Positions 33,675 to 44,145 of a stretch of DNA of 64,000 nucleotides are shown piece after piece. This DNA comes from Lactuca virosa (Eukaryota; Streptophyta; Magnoliopsida; Asterales; Asteraceae), in NCBI GenBank assembly GCA_928212115.1, contig CAKMRJ010005745.1:224123998-224187997 (forward strand). The letters run 5' to 3'. Positions within the stretch are counted from its first letter, which is position 1. Every line of letters starts with the position of its first letter. The position numbers and the translations under genes were made by a program. Below the pieces are notes generated by a model. That model was not told the DNA's origin. It ran no database searches and saw only the letters and a list, made by a program, of their open reading frames with translations.

Positions 33675-35604
33675 TGTAACATCCATAAAAAATCATGCCA
33701 AATTTAATCTTTTAAATTATCCCAAAACCATTGATTATTACAAAAGTTGTTTTCAAAATAGTTTAATGTCAAAACATCCCATAATTAAATCATAAACAAC
33801 AGGAGGTGTACGATCATGCCTTCGCCTTCCCACGATCATCAGAAGTACCTGAAACAAAATCAACAACTGTAATCCCGAAGCTTAGTGAGTTCCCCCAAAA
33901 TACCCATACGCACATCAACATACATAATCATACTATGGGTCCAGTCAACCATCAGGTTGGAATACCCCAGGCCCTCAACCATCATGTTGGAATGCCAACA
34001 TACTATAGGTCCAGTCATCCTCGGGATGGAATAACCCAGGCCCACAACCATCGGGTTGGAATGCCCTCATACTAAGAGTCCAATCATCCTCGGGATGGAA
34101 TACTCACAGCCCACAACCATCGGGTTGGAATGCCCAGGTCAGTTGGCTCTCGCACAAAGTAGAGGAGCCTCAACCACCAATCAACATGTGCACATATATC
34201 AGATAATCACATAAGAGTCAATTGAAATACAAACCGATCTAACCGATCATACTAGCATAACATCATCCTATCTACCAGGATACTGATCTACAGATTATAG
34301 CAACATAATACCATCCTATCTACCAGGATGCTAATCTAACAGCTCATACTAGCATAACATATTAGAGTAACAATAAAAATAAAGGGCCGGCCTTGGTGCC
34401 TTAGACCCTTGAGCATAGTGAGGAAGACTCACCTCACAATTGTCGAACTAAAATGATAAGCTCAAGCTCTCGAACCACCGCCACTAACTCCACCACCTAT
34501 AGTTACCATAAGACCATTTCCATAAATTTCCAAATTACCAAAATACCCCCAGATATCAAACTGATCAATTCTTGGTCAAATTCAAAGTCAATAGTCAAAG
34601 TCAATAGTCCATTTTGACCCAACTCGTCGAGTGCAGCTAGCAACTCGTCGAGTTCCTTAAGAGTTTAGAAGGTCATAAAACCCTCACTGACTCGCCGAGT
34701 TTAAAACCAACTCGTCGAGTCTATGCGTAATCTGAAGTCGAGGTAACCCTAACTGGCTCGTCGAGTCACCCTACTGAATCGCCGAGTCCATGCAGAAACC
34801 TTCAAGGCCAATCTTCATCGGACTCGCCGAGTTGGCCATGCAACTCGCCGAGTCCCTTCATTCCTTTCTCCATTCAGATGCTTATAAGCCACCCTAAAGT
34901 TCTATATTGCAGATTTGAGTTCCTAGAGCATACTTCCTACGTAAATTTGCAAACTTTAAGTACATTCAAGGTGTAAATGGCCAAAATCGAGTTAGAGAAG
35001 AGGTTCTAAGTGAGGATAAGGCATTATCTTTCTAAAGGCTGAAACTTTATGACCATAAGGACCAAGATGAGCCCAGATCTGAAGTTGCAACTTCAGATCA
35101 TGTTCACTACCCGAAATGAAACACCATCAAGCTAAAATGGCCCTAATCTTTAACATAATGAGATCTAGAAGGAGGAAAGGTCAAGGTGACGACTTGTTAC
35201 CTTCAAACTGATGCCAATAAGCAGAAGGGTTAGATCCACTAGCTCCTCTTTCACCACTCCTCTTATACTTCAAGTCTTCTTCTTGCAAATCACCTTCCAA
35301 GCTTGAAAATCACACAAAGAATGTAGCACACACACGAATTAGGGTTTCTGGACACACAAGGGGCTGTAAGGGGAAGCTAAGGGGGCAAAGGATCCTTTAA
35401 AGAGGGTGCATAACCCCGAAAATTAGGGCTTCATCCTTCAGCTCCAACTCGTCGAGTCGTGTCCTCCGACTCGTCGAGTTGGTCACTTAAACACGTGGAC
35501 AAAACGTTCCTACTCGACGAGTCAGGGCATCCAACTCGTCGAGTAGAGCTTTCAATATGAAAAATAAAGCTGTAAAACTAATACTTGAGAGTCGGGGTGT
35601 TACA
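33675..35604 (-). repeat. LTR a of G
   Basis: 1930 bases, TGTAACATCC...GGTGTTACA. Hairpin words (CAACCATCGGGTTG and CATCCTCGGGATG) lie at 33946-34127. A GTCAA cluster is at 34570-34615, eight ACTCG-type words at 34622-34853 and four at 35447-35544. Bases 34230-35604 match LTR c with no length difference. Confidence 0.85.
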
Positions 35605-35965
35605 ACATGCCAAATTCCATACGGCCCAAAGCCCTAGAGTCCAAAAAGGTGACCCAAAATAAAGAAGGCCCATGTAGCGTACGCCCTGCATACCAACTTG
35701 TACGTCCTGCGTACGACCCATCGATGCGTAAGGTACAAATCGTCAAAGCAGGAAAATGGGGACTTCATGCATTATGCTGAGCGTACTCCTACGTACGCCC
35801 AACATACTAACCAGGTGACCACATCCTCACATTAAGAACTTATGATTAAGACCAAACGTCCAAACGCAGATCTAACTTCATTTTAAGGTCTTAACACGTA
35901 AAGTTGGCGACTTTACTCCTTTATATGTCTTAATGGGACCTAAAACTTGTTTTTATCCAACTAAG
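34230..35965. repeat. 1736-bp duplicated block, copy 1 (copy 2 at 42771-44506)
   Basis: The block holds 1375 bases of LTR plus about 360 bases of S2 flank beyond the LTR end. Both copies are exactly 1736 bases and differ at roughly seven positions by eye. Because flank is included, ordinary reverse transcription of one element cannot produce it. Recombination or template-switch repair is needed. At the break after 35965 a 23-base phrase (TAAGACCAAACGTCC...) from 35846-35869 is repeated. Confidence 0.85.
34622..34853 (-). promoter_or_regulatory. Eight-word palindrome array in LTR a of G
   Basis: Words of the form ACTCG(T/C)CGAGT start at 34622, 34643, 34690, 34710, 34756, 34777, 34822 and 34843. 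Distances are 21, 47, 20, 46, 21, 45 and 21, that is, pairs with a period of about 67. Copies lie in LTR b (about 37146-37377) and LTR c (43163-43394). Several words have drifted (GCTCGTCGAGT, AATCGCCGAGT), but the spacing is kept. Confidence 0.7.
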
Positions 35966-35983
35966 ACCAAACGTCCAAACGCA

Positions 35984-36201
35984 GCCTAGTACTAGCATGT
36001 TGTTCTAATATATCACATAATCAAAAAACTGCATGGTATTTTGGGGTTTACTTACTGGCTCCGACTGATCGTACACTTACATCCTCCTTTCCTTATTTTG
36101 AAAACCATTTAAAATCATTTTGAAAATATTTTCCTTAGTTTGAGACTGGATTCACATGAGTGTTCCTCCAATTCACTCAAACCAAGGCTTTGATACCAAC
36201 T
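35984..36201 (-). other. Leader fragment and primer-binding site next to LTR b
   Basis: On the minus strand the bases after LTR b read AGTTGGTATCAAAGCC (about 36186-36201), an initiator tRNA-Met site with one mismatch. About 200 bases of leader follow, then the sequence breaks into the duplicated flank. This leader is what is missing at the truncated LTR c. Confidence 0.75.
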
Positions 36202-38128
36202 TGTAACATCCATAAAAAAATCATGCCAAATTAAAACTTTTAAATTATCCCAAAACCATTGATTATTACAAAAGTTGTTTTCAAAATAGTTGAATGTCAA
36301 AACATCCCATAATCAAATCATAAACAACAAGAGGTGTACGATCATGCCTTTGCCTTCCCACGATCATCAGAAGTGCCTGAAACAAAATCAACAACTGTAA
36401 GCCCGAAGCTTAGCAAGTTCCCCCAAAATACCCATACGCACATCAACATACATATACCACAAACAACATACTATGAGTCCAGTCAACCATCGGGTTGGAA
36501 TACCCCAGGCCCTCAACCACCAGGTTGGAATGCCAACATACTATAGGTCCAGTCATCCTCGGGATGGAATACCCCAGGCCCACAACCATCGGGTTGGAAT
36601 GCCCTCACACTACGAGTCTAATGGAATACTCACGGCCCACAACCATCGGGTTGGAATGCCCAGGTCTGTTGGCTCTAGCACAAAGCAGAGGAGCCTCAAC
36701 CACCAATCAACATGTGCACATATATCAGATAATCACATAACAGTCAACAGACATACAAACCGATCTAACCGATCATACTAGCATAACATCATCCTATCTA
36801 CCAGGATACTGATCTACAGATCATAGCAACATAATACCATCCTATCTACCAGGATGCTAATCTAACAGCTCATACTAGCATAACATATTAGAGTAACAAT
36901 AAAAATAAAGGGCCGGCCTTGGTGCCTTAGACCCTTGAGCATAGTGAGGAAGACTCACCTCACAATTGTCGAACTAAAATGATAAGCTCAAGCTCTCGAA
37001 CCACCGCCACTAACTCCACCACCTATAGTTACCATAAGACCATTTCCATAAATTTCCAAATTACCAAAATACCCCCAGATATCAAACTGGTCAATTCTTG
37101 GTCAAATTCAAAGTCAATAGTCAAAGTCAATAGTCCATTGTGACCCAACTCGTCGAGTGCAGCTAGCAACTCGTCGAGTTCCTTAAGGGTTTAGAAGGTC
37201 ATAAAACCCTCACTGACTCGTCGAGTTTACCACCAACTCGTCGAGTCTATGCGTAATCTGAAGTCGAGGTAACCCTAACTGGCTCGTCGAGTCACCCTAC
37301 TGAATCGCCGAGTCCATGCAGAAACCTTCAAGGCCAATCTTCATCGGACTCGCCGAGTTGGCCATGCAACTCGCTGAGTCCCTTCATTCCTTTCTCCATT
37401 CAGATGCTTATAAGCCACCCTAAAGTTCCATATTGCAGATTTGAGTTCCTAGAGCATACTTCCTACGTAAATTTGCAAACTTTAAGTACATTCAAGGTGT
37501 AAATGGCCAAAATCGAGTTAGAGAAGAGGTTCTAAGTGAGGATAAGGCATTATCTTTCTAAAGGCTGAAACTTTATGACCATAAGGACCAAGATGAGCCC
37601 AGATCTGAAGTTGCAACTTCAGATCATGTTCACTACCCGAAATGAAACACCATCAAGCTAAAATGGCCCTAATCTTTAACATAATGAGATCTAGAAGGAG
37701 GAAAGGTCAAGGTGACGACTTGTTACCTTCAAACTGATGCCAATAAGCAGAAGGGTTAGATCCACTAGCTCCTCTTTCACCACTCCTCTTATACTTCAAG
37801 TCTTCTTCTTGCAAATCACCTTCCAAGCTTGAAAATCACACAAGAATGGAGCACACACACGAATTAGGGTTTCTGGACACACAAGGGGCTGTAAGGGGAA
37901 GATAAGGGGGCAAAGGATCCTTTAAATAGGGTGCAGTACCCCGAAAATTAGGGTTTCATCCTTCAGCTCCAACTCGTCGAGTCGTGTCCTCCGACTCGTC
38001 GATTTGGTCATTTAAACATGTGGCCAAAACGTTCCTACTCGACGAGTCAGGGCATCCAACTCGTCGAGTAGACCTTTCAATATGAAAAATAAAGCTGTAA
38101 AACTAATACCTGCGAGTCGGGCGTTATA
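36202..38128 (-). repeat. LTR b of G
   Basis: 1927 bases, TGTAACATCC to GGGCGTTATA. It has a primer-binding site on its left and a purine tract on its right. It is thus 5' LTR to the left fragment and 3' LTR to the coding interior on the right. It is similar to LTR a throughout, with some small gaps in the hairpin-word region near 36600. Confidence 0.85.
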
Positions 38129-38145
38129 ATTCTCCCCCACTTGAA
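38129..38145 (-). other. Polypurine tract of G
   Basis: The minus strand reads CAAGTGGGGGAGAATTA up to the LTR b edge. It confirms minus-strand orientation of the coding interior. Confidence 0.7.
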
Positions 38146-38291
38146 CTAGACTTCGTCCTCGAAGTCCGCTGCGGTGAACAACTCCAGATAGTGCTCCCGC
38201 ATCTCAGCCTCCGGCTCCCAAGTCCACTCAGACCCTCTTTGGTGCTCCCATTGTACCTTTACCAAAGGTACTTCCTTGTTCCGTAGAACCT

Positions 38292-38729
38292 TTACTTCCT
38301 CTCCAGTACGACCAATGGTCTCTCTATGTAATTCAGGTGCTCGTCGACCTGTATGTCCTCCAAGGACACTACTGCTGCTTCATCTAATACGCACCTCTGC
38401 AAGTGGGACACATGGAAGGTGCTGTGGATCTGACTAAGCTCCTCCGGTAGCTTTAGTCTATATGCCACCTTGCCACCCCTGGCAATGATCCTGAACGGTC
38501 CAATGTATCGGGGACCCAATTTCCCCCTCTTCCTGAAGCGGATCACACCCTTCCAGGGTGAGACCTTCAGGAGTACCATATCACCAACCTGAAATTCCAG
38601 CTCAGATTGACGCCTGTCAGCGTAACTCTTCTGTCGACTCTGCGCGGTCTGCAGCCGCTGCCTAATCTGCTGAATCATATCGGTAGTCTGTAGGACTACC
38701 TCGGTCCGACCCATCACCCTGTGACCCAC
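38292..38729 (-). pseudogene. Integrase C-terminal domain and chromodomain-like tail (G)
   Basis: A 145-residue frame reads RQKSYADRRQSELEFQVGD, VLLKVSPWKGVIRFRKRG, KLGPRYIGPFRII, IHSTFHVSHLQRC and ends LNYIERPLVVLERK. This is the GPY-type module and the start of a chromodomain-like tail as in Tekay/Del chromoviruses. It is separated from the core (38754) by a short break near 38740, so the integrase frame is shifted or stopped there. Confidence 0.8.
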
Positions 38730-38753
38730 CTCACCCCAACAGACTGGGGTGCG

Positions 38754-39539
38754 TCATCTCCATCTATACAACAGCTCATAAGGTGGAGCACCAATGCTGG
38801 AGTGAAAGCTGTTGTTGTAGGAGAACTCTGCAAGGGGTAGGTAGGAGTCCCAGCTCCCACCAAAGTCAATAACACAAGCCTTCAACATATCCTCGAGAGT
38901 CTGTATGGTCCGCTCACTCTGGCCGTCCGTCTGTGGATGATAGGCTGTACTGAAATGCAGTCGTGTGCCCAGTTCCTCGTGGAACTTCTGCCAAAATCGG
39001 GAGGTAAACCGAACATCACGGTCTGAGACGATAGAGACCGGAACCCCATGGTGAGCGACAATCTCGCGTATATACACATCGGCCAGCTTCTCGGCCAATG
39101 AGCTCTCCCGAATGGGCAGAAAATGAGCACTCTTGGTCAATTGATCCACGATGACCCAGATAGCGTCGAATCCCTTCGCCGTCCTCGGCATCTTCGTGAT
39201 GAAATCCATCGTGATTTGCTCCTATTTCCACATGGGAATCTCCAGAGGCTGCAGCTTGCCATGCGGCCTATGGTGCTCGACCTTGACCATCCGGCAGGTC
39301 AAGAACCTCTCAATGTACCAAGCGGTTTCTCGCTTCATGCACGACCACCAGTAACTCAATCGCAAGTCTCGGTACATATTGGTAGCCCCCGGGTGAATAG
39401 AGAAGCGAGACATATGAGCCTCCTCCAATATAGTCTGTCTGACCCCACCATACATCGGAACCCAGACCCGACCGCAACGGGTCAATAATCCCCGGCTATC
39501 CTGCACAAACCGGGTGTTCTCACCCCCTGATCCTCTCAA
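38754..39539 (-). pseudogene. Integrase zinc-binding and catalytic core (G)
   Basis: The core frame (38754-39209) carries the full triad: Asp in AIWVIVDQL, Asp in SDRDVRFTS and Glu in DGQSERTIQ. The N-terminal frame (39222-39539) has the His pair in HMSRFSIHPG but reads ERFLTCRMVKVEHH. The first Cys of the zinc pair is Phe, which should weaken zinc binding. A stop near 39220 (TAG in place of a Trp/Glu context) divides the two frames. Confidence 0.8.
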
Positions 39540-40101
39540 GTTTCCAGTTCTCCTGACGCATACCTTCCACCTGGGCTTCCCTGATCAAGCCCACAAGTGG
39601 AGAATCCACTGAAATCCTCATACATGTCACTGGAGTGGAAGATCCAGCCGACTTGTGGCTTAGCGCGTCCGCAACCACATTCGCTTTACCTGGGTGGTCA
39701 AGGATCTCGCAGTCGTAGTCCTTGACTAAATCTATCCATCTGCGCTATCTCTTGTTCAGGTTTGGCTGATCCATGATGTGTCTCAAGCTCTTGTGGTCCG
39801 TGTAGATGGTACAACAGACCCCATAGAGGTAATGTCTCCAAATCTTGAGAGTGAATACCACCGCTCCTAACTCCAGATCATGAGTGGGGTATCTCGTCTC
39901 ATGCGGCTTCAACTGCCGCGATGCATAGGCTATCACCCTTCCTCTCTGCATGAGGACCACTCCCGGTCCCGTGATGGATGCATCATAGAACACCACAAAA
40001 TCCTCAACTCCCTCCGGGAGAGTCAAGACTGGAGCCTCGCATAGTCGCTGTCGGAGGGTCTCAAACGCCCTCTGCTGCTCGGGGCCCCACCAGAAATCCA
40101 C
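39540..40101 (-). pseudogene. RNase H domain (G)
   Basis: The frame 39745-40101 reads WWGPEQQRAFETLRQRL, FVVFYDASITGPG, SRQLKPHETRYPTHDLELG and IYTDHKSLRHIMDQPNLNKR. The Asp (YDAS), Glu (DLELG) and Asp (YTDH) of the active site are all present. Bases 39540-39744 are the linker to integrase and hold stops. The domain itself looks intact. Confidence 0.8.
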
Positions 40102-41002
40102 CCCCCTTCCTCGTCAGACGAGTGAGGGGCACTGCAATCTTGGATAAATCCTGTATGAATCTCCGGTAGTACCCTGCCAATCCCAAAAGCTCCTGACGTC
40201 CGAGGGAGATTTCGGAACCTCCCACTGCATGACCGCCTCGATTTTGGCCGGATCGACCAAAATCCCCCTCCTGGTTAACGAGGTGTCCAAGAAACTGAAC
40301 CTCTCGTAACCAAAACTCGCACTTCGAGAACTTGGCATAAAGCCGTTCTCGCCTCGGAACTCCCAATAACTCCCGTAGATGCTCCTCATGCTGTTCTCAG
40401 GTGTTGGAGTACACCAAGATATCGTCTATGAACACTATGACCGATCGATCGAGCATCGGCCTGTAGACCCGATTAAACAGGTCCATGAATACTGTCGGCG
40501 CATTGGTGAGCCCAAACGGCATCACCACGAACTCGTAATGTCCATAACGAGTTCAGAACGCGGTCTTCTCCACGTCCTCCTCCCTAACCCTGACCTGATG
40601 GTACCCGGACCTCAGGTCTATCTTGGAGAACCAAGATGCTCCCTACAACTGATCGAAAAGATCATCTATCCTCGGGAGTGGATAACGGTTCTTCACTGCT
40701 AACTTGTTCAACTCCCGGTAGTCGATGCACATCCGGTGCGAACCATCCTTCTTCCTGAAGAAGAGTATCGGCGCTCCCCATGGAGAACTGCTTGTTCAAA
40801 TGAACTGCTTGCCCAGCAGTTCTTGCAGCTGTGATGACAGCTCCTGCATCTCCGGTGGTGCCAAACGATACGGCGCCTTGGCGATAGGGGCCGCACCTGG
40901 CACTAGGTTGATCCTAAACTCGACCTGCCTCTCCGGAGGCACTCCGGGTAACTCCTCCGGAAACACGTCAACAAAATCTCTGACCACTGGGACCTCTGAC
41001 AC
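40061..41002 (-). pseudogene. Reverse transcriptase (G), frameshifted
   Basis: The start reads VPVVRDFVDVFPEELPGVPP and VEFRINLVPGAAPIAKAPYR (40796-41002). Other minus-strand frames read VFIDDILV at about 40411-40434, with both catalytic Asp residues, and FLGHLVNQEG with GYYRRFIQDLSKI (40061-40366). At least three frame changes are needed to read it through, for example near 40790, 40550 and 40370, so a working enzyme is unlikely. Confidence 0.8.
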
Positions 41003-41008
41003 TGAAAT

Positions 41009-41466
41009 CTAATCCCTGACCCGCGTATCCTCCACATACGCTAGATAACCCGCACACCCGTGCTGAATGTACTGCCGAGCCCTGGCAGCCGAACAAAACC
41101 CTGATCCTAATCTGATGCCCTCGCCGTAAACAATCAGTTCTCCCCCACTTGGGGTTCGAACTACTACCCGCTGCCCCTTGCAGTCAATCATGGCACCGAA
41201 ACGACTAAGCCAGTCCATACCCACAATCACACATACATCCCCCATGGGAATAGGAATCAGGTCTATTAGGAAAGATACTCCGAAAATCTCCAATACGCAA
41301 CCCCGATAGACCGAAAAAGCGGAAACACCGTGTTCGTTGGCGATGGAGACTCGCAACGGACACTCCAACTCTCCCGCTGGCAACTCGAACTCCCTACTGA
41401 AAGACTGAGAAACAAACGACCGAATCGCCCCCGAGTCAAATAATACCAAAGCAGGTAAGGAGTTCA
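41009..41466 (-). pseudogene. Aspartic protease region (G)
   Basis: The frame reads NSLPALVLFDSGAIRSFVSQ, with the Asp-Ser-Gly active site, and VIVGMDWLSRFGAMIDCKG, which is typical for chromovirus protease. It is open for about 150 residues, then stops at 41009 shortly before RT. It begins exactly where a possible intron ends, and splicing would fuse it in frame to Gag. Confidence 0.8.
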
Positions 41467-41546
41467 CTAAAAACGTACATAATCACAGGTACAAACACAT
41501 AAGCATAAAACATATATAATCAGTAAGATAAGGGATAGAAACATAC
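41467..41546 (-). other. Putative 80-nt intron between gag and protease (G)
   Basis: On the minus strand the stretch starts GTATGTTTCT and ends ACGTTTTTAG, a good plant donor and a T-rich acceptor. Unspliced, the gag frame ends at its TAG. Removing the 80 bases joins GATGTGGTTGCTG to TGAACTCC and gives one continuous gag-protease frame (DVVA-VNSLPALV). The ends also form an imperfect 11-base direct repeat (GTATGTTTCTA / GTACGTTTTTA), so a simple insertion is the alternative. Confidence 0.45.
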
Positions 41547-42444
41547 CAGCAACCACATCCGGTGCTTCTCTGGCCTCCTCTGCTGTAAGCTGGAAGGCGC
41601 GTCCCTGGGCCCTCGGGGGTGCTGCTCGACCCTGACTCCCGTCAGTGATCCTCAGTGTAGCAGGCGCAGGAGCCTGCTCCGGCTTGGTGGCTAGTAAGGG
41701 ACATTGGGCCTTCATATGGCCCATACGCTCACAATGATAACATAATCTTACCCTAGGAGCTGGAGTCTACTAACATCGCCCTCTCCGTAAACATGCGGGT
41801 GATCTCCGCCACTGCCTCGCCATCCTGTCTCAAGTCCAAAAACTCCTGTGTCAGCCGCTCCCACTCCACCCGTGGGATGTAGAGAGCGCAGAACATATCC
41901 CTGAACTGCTCCCAAGTAACAGCAGCTCTCTGATCGTCCGAATAAGACCCAGTCATCAGTCTCCACCAGTCCGTTGCCCCGGACCTCAGCAGGTTCAGGG
42001 CACATCTAACCTTCTGGTCAGTAGGACATGAGCACATGAAGAAACAGCCCTCCATGTCAGATAGCCACCTCATGGCTCTGATCGGATCCTGAGTACCATC
42101 AAATGTCGGAGGCTTCATGTTATCGAAGTCCCGGTACTAAAAAGCTCGTCCAACTCCTCCCCTGCCGCTATTACAGCCGTTGTAGCTGCTGCAGCAGCCG
42201 TCTCAGCAAGGGCTGCATATCTGTCATCAAAATACTCCATCATAGCGGTCTTAATAGACCCAAACATCTCCGGAATCTAACCGCGGACAATCTCGACCAC
42301 CTCCTTGTGGATGATCTCCCTAACACGAATCTCTGTCAACACTGGCCCACCCTGGTCGATAATCTCGGGCACTGTCGGGGCCTCCTGATCGCCCTGCCCT
42401 GATCCCGATCCGGATCCAGTCACAAAACGCCTCGTAACCACCAT
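41547..42444 (-). pseudogene. Gag with capsid domain and zinc knuckle (G)
   Basis: A likely start is MVVTRRFVTGSGSG at 42444. The capsid domain reads KPPTFDGTQDPIRAMRWL, VRCALNLLRSGATDWWRL and WEQFRDMFCALYIPRVEWER (41753-42118). A single zinc knuckle, CYHCERMGHMKAQC, lies at about 41697-41740. An in-frame TAG near 42277 and a one-base shift near 42135 break the N-terminal part, and a stop near 41750 precedes the knuckle. The layout is the usual chromovirus Gag. Confidence 0.8.
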
Positions 42445-42770
42445 ACTGAAAATATACCAGGAAGATATCAGATAATCCGCATAAATAACAGAGAGCCAAC
42501 TCACAACGAAACCCTAGGGGTTGTGACTTCCTTGCCACGCGTATGGGTCTTGTGCTTTCAGTAGTAGGGGACCATACTACCTTCCACACCTACCCATATT
42601 TGTCTCAAGTATCATCACAACACCCTAACAATATACATATGCATGGTGATCGCTCAATCCTCTCTCCTAGAGGGAGGCTAACTATCTCATAACTGATTGA
42701 ATGACCTCGCAAGACTCAACCATCCATGAAACTTCCACCAACCCTGCAGCACTAGTGTATGCTAGTCATA
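42445..42770 (-). other. Truncated leader of G
   Basis: Sequence upstream of the gag start with no domain-bearing frame. It runs directly into the middle of LTR c at about 42767-42771. The distal leader, primer-binding site and about 560 bases of LTR are missing here. Confidence 0.65.
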
Positions 42771-44145
42771 CAAACCGATCTAACCGATCATACTAGCATA
42801 ACATCATCCTATCTACCAGGATACTGATCTACAGATCATAGCAACATAATACCATCCTATCTACCAGGATGCTAATCTAACAGCTCATACTAGCATAACA
42901 TATTAGAGTAACAATAAAAATAAAGGGCCGGCCTTGGTGCCTTAGACCCTTGAGCATAGTGAGGAAGACTCACCTCACAATTGTCGAACTAAAATGATAA
43001 GCTCAAGCTCTCGAACCACCGCCACTAACTCCACCACCTATAGTTACCATAAGACCATTTCCATAAATTTCCAAATTACCAAAATACCCCCACATATCAA
43101 ACTGATCAATTCTTGGTCAAATTCAAAGTCAATAGTCAAAGTCAATAGTCCATTTTGACCCAACTCGTCGAGTGCAGCTAGCAACTCGTCGAGTTCCTTA
43201 AGAGTTTAGAAGGTCATAAAACCCTCACTGACTCGCCGAGTTTAAAACCAACTCGTCGAGTCTATGCGTAATCTGAAGTCGAGGTAACCCTAACTGGCTC
43301 GTCGAGTCACCCTACTGAATCGCCGAGTCCATGCGGAAACCTTCAAGGCCAATCTTCATCGGACTCGCCGAGTTGGCCATGCAACTCGCTGAGTCCCTTC
43401 ATTCCTTTCTCCATTCAGATGCTTATAAGCCACCCTAAAGTTCCATATTGCAGATTTGAGTTCCTAGAGCATACTTCCTACGTAAATTTGCAAACTTTAA
43501 GTACATTCAAGGTGTAAATGGCCAAAATCGAGTTAGAGAAGAGGTTCTAAGTGAGGATAAGGCATTATCTTTCTAAAGGCTGAAACTTTATGACCATAAG
43601 GACCAAGATGAGCCCAGATCTGAAGTTGCAACTTCAGATCATGTTCACTACCCGAAATGAAACACCATCAAGCTAAAATGGCCCTAATCTTTAACATAAT
43701 GAGATCTAGAAGGAGGAAAGGTCAAGGTGACGACTTGTTACCTTCAAACTGATGCCAATAAGCAGAAGGGTTAGATCCACTAGCTCCTCTTTCACCACTC
43801 CTCTTATACTTCAAGTCTTCTTCTTGCAAATCACCTTCCAAGCTTGAAAATCACACAAAGAATGTAGCACACACACGAATTAGGGTTTCTGGACACACAA
43901 GGGGCTGTAAGGGGAAGCTAAGGGGGCAAAGGATCCTTTAAATAGGGTGCATAACCCCGAAAATTAGGGCTTCATCCTTCAGCTCCAACTCGTCGAGTCG
44001 TGTCCTCCGACTCGTCGAGTTGGTCACTTAAACACGTGGACAAAACGTTCCTACTCGACGAGTCAGGGCATCCAACTCGTCGAGTAGAGCTTTCAATATG
44101 AAAAATAAAGCTGTAAAACTAATACTTGAGAGTCGGGGTGTTACA
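42771..44145 (-). repeat. LTR c of G, truncated
   Basis: This corresponds to 34230-35604 of LTR a without gaps. The primer-side 560 bases, which in LTR a hold the hairpin words, are absent. It ends GGTGTTACA followed by ACATG. Palindromes start at 43163 (array) and 43988 (quartet). Confidence 0.85.

Larger units (their letters stand above)
33675..44145 (-). mobile_element. Chromovirus-type gypsy element G with an extra LTR
   Basis: Outer ends are TGTAACATCC at 33675 and GTGTTACA at 44145, flanked by TCATG and ACATG (four of five bases match). Plus-strand order is LTR a, 360 bases that duplicate the flank of the right LTR, a short leader with primer-binding site, LTR b, purine tract, pol and gag on the minus strand, then a truncated LTR c. 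This is not a normal LTR-interior-LTR layout and points to rearrangement after insertion. Coding sequence is nearly complete but carries several stops and frameshifts. Confidence 0.75.

Noticed and set aside
34622..34853. CRISPR-like look of regularly spaced palindromic repeats
   Set aside because: Words are only 11 bases, spacing alternates between two values, spacers are the same in all copies of the LTR, and the setting is a plant retrotransposon LTR. It is not a CRISPR array.
39123..39488. 121-codon plus-strand frame opposite the G integrase
   Set aside because: It is a shadow of a conserved minus-strand coding sequence.
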